Source of the DNA: Taibaiella lutea
Lineage (GTDB): Bacteria; Bacteroidota; Bacteroidia; Chitinophagales; Chitinophagaceae
Length of the DNA stretch: 64,000 nt
NCBI RefSeq assembly: GCF_008629695.1
Contig: NZ_VWSH01000001.1
Coordinates: 399,990-463,989 of the forward strand
Direction of reading: 5' to 3'
Of this stretch, positions 61,378 to 64,000 are shown piece by piece. Each line of letters opens with the position of its first letter. Position 1 is the stretch's first letter. Under the pieces are notes generated by a model that did not search any database, was not told where the DNA came from, and saw nothing but the letters and a program-made list of their open reading frames with translations. The position numbers and the translations under genes are program-made.

Positions 61378-62516
61378 GAATCTAAGCAGGCATATGAATT
61401 TAACCAGGAATTTGCTGTTTCGTCCAGCATTGCCAGTATGTTTTTGTCCATAGCCTTACGGTCTTCTTCCAGTCCTTCCACTTCAATAACGTCCACCTGG
61501 CAACCATTACCGGTTGCCACATCTTTAGTAACTGTAGCATAATAAACAGGCGCTTCGGTAAAGCGGTTTGAAGGATTTATATATACAGCACCTCTTGGAG
61601 ATTTATATGAATATCCATCGGCAATATCTTCCGAAAGGTTTTGGGTGCCAACAATGACCTGGGCAGCTTCCCAGCCCAATAAGGAAAATAAGTTCGCCTT
61701 TGGACCATGCCCGGTTTTTCCAAGCATTGCAACAAATTCATTATTTTCCGGTGTATCTAATTTTAATGACCAGGGTACGGCGGAATACCAATCATTGCCT
61801 GAATGAGGAATTTTGGAAATCCATCCTTCATCAGCCATAAATCCGGTGCCATAAACACTGTGCCTTGCAAAAAGCCCGTATCGCTGACCTTCACGAAAGA
61901 AATCTTCTGTCATATCGCCACAGTAACTGGTTAAAAGAGCTGTCACTTCATTGTTATCCAAATATTCTGCCAACGGCTGCAATGTAAATTCTGCTTTTTT
62001 AAGCGGCCCCACATGATTAAACAAGATATTGGCACCTTGTTCTGCTACTGACATAGCATAAGAATAAGGAATGCGGTATCCGGCATCATAAAATGAACAG
62101 GCAAAAGCAAAATCCTTATGCCCTTGCGCTGTTGCCTTGCGCGTAATTGCGCGGCTGCAAAGGTTTCCCTGGAGTGAAATAAAGTACGCGTTGTCTAATT
62201 TTCCTGCAAACGGAGGGAAATGATATCCGCTGTCGAGCACTAACAATTTACGGCCCGAAGTTTCAAATAAAGGATGGATGAACTGAGCTGCAATCGGATT
62301 AATGTAACCAACCACAATATCAACTCCATCCAACAGCATCTGTTCACATTTGGCATATATTTCCTCATGTTTTGCGCCCACTCCTATATTGACACTTACT
62401 ATCTGGTAATTCGCTTCCAGCCCCTCTTTCTTCAAATAAGCCCTGAACCCGTCGTGCAGGTCAAAAGCTATAGATGGGTATAATACGGAGCGGGGTAAAA
62501 GTAAACCTATTTTCAT
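61374..62516 (-). CDS. Type 1 periplasmic-binding-fold protein without signal peptide
   Basis: 380 residues. Reads like a LivJ/LivK (branched-chain amino-acid/amide) substrate-binding protein: IGLLLPRSVLYPSIAFDLHDGFRAYL, DGVDIVVGYINPIAAQFIHPLF, TALLTSYCGDMTEDFF, SLLGWEAAQVIVGTQ. The protein starts MKIGLLLP directly, with no signal or lipobox, so it should stay in the cytoplasm. No ABC permease or ATPase gene is near. It may sense a ligand and act on its neighbours. The stop overlaps the formyltransferase-like start (ATGA). Confidence 0.75.
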   Translation of the reverse strand: MKIGLLLPRSVLYPSIAFDLHDGFRAYLKKEGLEANYQIVSVNIGVGAKHEEIYAKCEQMLLDGVDIVVGYINPIAAQFIHPLFETSGRKLLVLDSGYHFPPFAGKLDNAYFISLQGNLCSRAITRKATAQGHKDFAFACSFYDAGYRIPYSYAMSVAEQGANILFNHVGPLKKAEFTLQPLAEYLDNNEVTALLTSYCGDMTEDFFREGQRYGLFARHSVYGTGFMADEGWISKIPHSGNDWYSAVPWSLKLDTPENNEFVAMLGKTGHGPKANLFSLLGWEAAQVIVGTQNLSEDIADGYSYKSPRGAVYINPSNRFTEAPVYYATVTKDVATGNGCQVDVIEVEGLEEDRKAMDKNILAMLDETANSWLNSYACLDS

Positions 62517-62538
62517 ACAAGTGATTAATGCGGGAAAT

Positions 62539-62565
62539 CCCTAACGGCCTGTACAGCCATTAGGG
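62539..62565 (-). promoter_or_regulatory. Intergenic hairpin inside the operon
   Basis: CCCTAACGGC / GCCATTAGGG, ten positions with one mismatch around a seven-base loop. It sits in the 76-bp gap between the third collar gene and the binding-protein gene, without a T run. Could be an attenuator or an RNA processing site that sets the ratio of the two parts. Confidence 0.4.
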
Positions 62566-62592
62566 AACCCGGAAGTCTGATTATAAACAATT

Positions 62593-63135
62593 TTAGTTCC
62601 TTGACGGGAAAATCCCGTATATACATATAACGTAATTCATTCCTATATATGGCTGCGAAATTTGCATGGGTTGACTCGCTCCTGCGACGCCAAGATTAGC
62701 TGCAACCGTAATAGATCTCAAAGCAGAATCAGGTGTATCTGAGGAGTACAAACCGGCCAGGGATGCAAGGTTATTGCCACCGGGCGCACCCGTACTTCCA
62801 CCATCACCCACGGCGCTGATGGTAAGCTTGTTACTTGCTGCCCCATGGGTGTGAGCAGGTAGATTCAATAGACTAAGTGTAACTTGTTCCGCTCCGTCTA
62901 CCTGTCCCAATTGATATGTGGTAATTCCCGCTGCAGTGCCGGTACCTACCGGTACACGACTACGCAAATCAGGCAAGCAAAAAGTTGTGACGCCATTGCC
63001 GCCATAGGTTGTTCCCAGGAGGCTGAAAAGTGCCTGATTCGTATTAATAGCCAAAGTCTGGCCCTGGCAATAAAACCATGATTTAGGTTGAAAGTCTCCC
63101 GCAAACATGCGGATTTCTGACATAGTACCTTCCAT
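62593..63135 (-). CDS. Tail-collar domain protein, copy 3 (microcystin-dependent-protein type)
   Basis: 180 residues from ATG 63135 (MEGTMSEIRMFAGDF); the longer frame from 63201 runs through the neighbour's end. N-terminal collar: FYCQGQTLAINTNQALFSLLGTTYGGNGVTTFCLPDLRSRVPVGTG, then LPAHTHG with the His pair that binds a metal or ligand in tail fibres. The C-terminus MQISQPYIGMNYVICIYGIFPSRN is shared with copy 2. Copy 2 ends 32 bp upstream. In phage this domain sits in tail fibres; chromosomal triplets like this are seen in many bacteria with unknown role. Confidence 0.85.
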   Translation of the reverse strand: MEGTMSEIRMFAGDFQPKSWFYCQGQTLAINTNQALFSLLGTTYGGNGVTTFCLPDLRSRVPVGTGTAAGITTYQLGQVDGAEQVTLSLLNLPAHTHGAASNKLTISAVGDGGSTGAPGGNNLASLAGLYSSDTPDSALRSITVAANLGVAGASQPMQISQPYIGMNYVICIYGIFPSRN

Positions 63136-63167
63136 ATAGATTTGGATAATTAGGTTAATAAATAGGG

Positions 63168-63707
63168 TTAATTTCTGCTTGGATAAATACCTTCCAGACA
63201 AACAATGTAATTCAAAGCCATAATAGGTTGTATTATGCTAAAGGGCTGCCCGCCACCTGCTACTCCTACAGTCGGCACAACAGTCTGCCCACCTAAAGGA
63301 GAATCGGATGGGTCAGAAGAGTATGCTCCTGCCAACCCCGCCAATACATTGCCCGAAGGAGAACCTGTGGTTCCGGCGTCAGCCACAGTCGGAACCGAAA
63401 GATTTAACGATGCAGCATGGCTATGTGCAGGCATTTGGGTAGACAACATCGTAGCTGTTTCATGACCGCCCATTTCGCCCAGTTCTATATTACTTAAACC
63501 CTGGCCCTGGCCCGTACCAACAACCATACGTCCCAAGCAATTAGGTAAGGCGAATGTGGTCTGGCCATCGCCGCCATATGTAGTTCCTATTATTGAATAA
63601 GCAGCAGTATATACTGCAATACTCATTAAAGATCCGTCACAAAAGGCCCAACCCAAGGGAGCAAAATTTCCGGCAAAAATCCGGATTTCTCCTATATTAC
63701 CTTCCAT
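63168..63707 (-). CDS. Tail-collar domain protein, copy 2
   Basis: 179 residues. EIRIFAGNFAPLGWAFCDGSLMSI, IGTTYGGDGQTTFALPNCLGRMVVGTG, MPAHSHA and the ending SIIQPIMALNYIVCLEGIYPSRN. No signal peptide. Colinear with copies 1 and 3 and evidently from the same ancestor. Its stop is 32 bp before the copy 3 start and its start 58 bp after the copy 1 stop, so all are on one transcript. Confidence 0.87.
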   Translation of the reverse strand: MEGNIGEIRIFAGNFAPLGWAFCDGSLMSIAVYTAAYSIIGTTYGGDGQTTFALPNCLGRMVVGTGQGQGLSNIELGEMGGHETATMLSTQMPAHSHAASLNLSVPTVADAGTTGSPSGNVLAGLAGAYSSDPSDSPLGGQTVVPTVGVAGGGQPFSIIQPIMALNYIVCLEGIYPSRN

Positions 63708-63765
63708 ATATAATATTTTTTTATTAAAGTGATTAAATTTAAAAAATGAATTGCGTTACCGGGTG

Positions 63766-64000
63766 TTAACCTCTTGCCGGGAATACTCCTGTCAGACAAA
63801 TGATATAGTTCATACCAAGCACCGGTTCCATAATAGAAAGAGGTTGATTGGAACCAGATACCTGTACTTGTAAGGTATAATTTGCCGGCTTAAGGGGTGT
63901 ATCCGGCGGATCGGAAGAATACATTCCTGACAAAGCAGCCAGGATATTATTGCTTGGCGAAGGAGAGTTGCCTTCATCTCCGTAAGCTGGGATGGAAATA
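63766..64000 (-). CDS. Tail-collar domain protein, copy 1 (3' part; cut by window edge)
   Basis: About 77 C-terminal codons up to the TAA at 63766-63768 are visible: GDEGNSPSPSNNILAALSG, MYSSDPPDTPLKP, SIMEPVLGMNYIICLTGVFPARG. The sequence keeps the family ending. The start lies outside the window, so the number of further genes upstream is unknown. Confidence 0.85.
   Translation of the reverse strand, partial: ISIPAYGDEGNSPSPSNNILAALSGMYSSDPPDTPLKPANYTLQVQVSGSNQPLSIMEPVLGMNYIICLTGVFPARG

Noticed and set aside
63136-63201. Longer N-terminus of tail-collar copy 3
   Set aside because: Overlaps the end of copy 2; the family starts at MEGxxxEIRxFAG.
62593-64000. Prophage or tailocin remnant
   Set aside because: Only the collar domain proteins are phage-like; no capsid, portal, terminase, sheath or lysis genes are seen, and adjoining genes are unrelated.

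Overview
The window looks like a chromosomal segment of a member of the Bacteroidota, probably Chitinophagaceae-like. The reasons are: several promoters of the TAnnTTTG (-7) type with an upstream TTTG, four secreted proteins ending in a type IX secretion (T9SS) sorting domain with a YPNPA- or PNP-type motif, SprB-type adhesion repeats, a long YD-repeat RHS protein with an N-terminal signal peptide, a MaeB-type malic enzyme fused to a phosphotransacetylase-like domain, and many AT-rich intergenic regions. No rRNA, tRNA, CRISPR array, integrase or transposase was recognised.

Layout. 1-40 kb is mostly core genome: ribosome recycling factor, PrmC, RecN, DnaG primase, a ClC channel, lipase and beta-lactamase-fold hydrolases, an operon of RDD membrane protein / lipocalin-like / SRPBCC / AcpH-like genes, malic enzyme, a PAS-LuxR regulator, an ABC-F ATPase, two tiny HTH-like paralogues, VOC and alpha/beta-hydrolase genes, a T9SS-exported trypsin-like protease, TrmO, a NOL1/NOP2/Sun (RsmF-like) methyltransferase, a PagL-like lipid A deacylase, a family 2 glycosyltransferase, a PaaI-like thioesterase divergent from OxyR, GNATs, a DEAD-box helicase, a universal stress protein and HtpG.

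41.6-51.7 kb is a polymorphic-toxin island. One intact RHS protein (signal peptide, YD repeats, RHS core, AT-rich variable tip) is followed by two tandem paralogous secreted proteins and then by at least four broken pieces of RHS core. The broken pieces are interleaved with small exported, membrane or cytosolic proteins that look like orphan tips and immunity genes. A segment of about 160 bp is duplicated at two of the junctions.

51.9-64 kb is a surface/secretion region. It holds a large beta-helix T9SS protein, a helical protein of unknown function behind a perfect FNR-type palindrome, and a minus-strand operon that runs off the right edge. The operon has three tandem tail-collar (microcystin-dependent-protein type) genes, a substrate-binding-protein-like gene without a signal peptide, a formyltransferase-like gene and a 1441-residue SprB-repeat T9SS adhesin. 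The last three are joined by ATGA stop/start overlaps.

The most unusual signal is non-coding. Three intergenic regions (3840-4343, 28803-29117, 40861-41175) are gapless or nearly gapless arrays of degenerate units with the same 21-bp period, which is two turns of B-DNA. The unit sequence differs from array to array. They produce spurious open frames with a seven-residue period. I do not know a described element of this kind.
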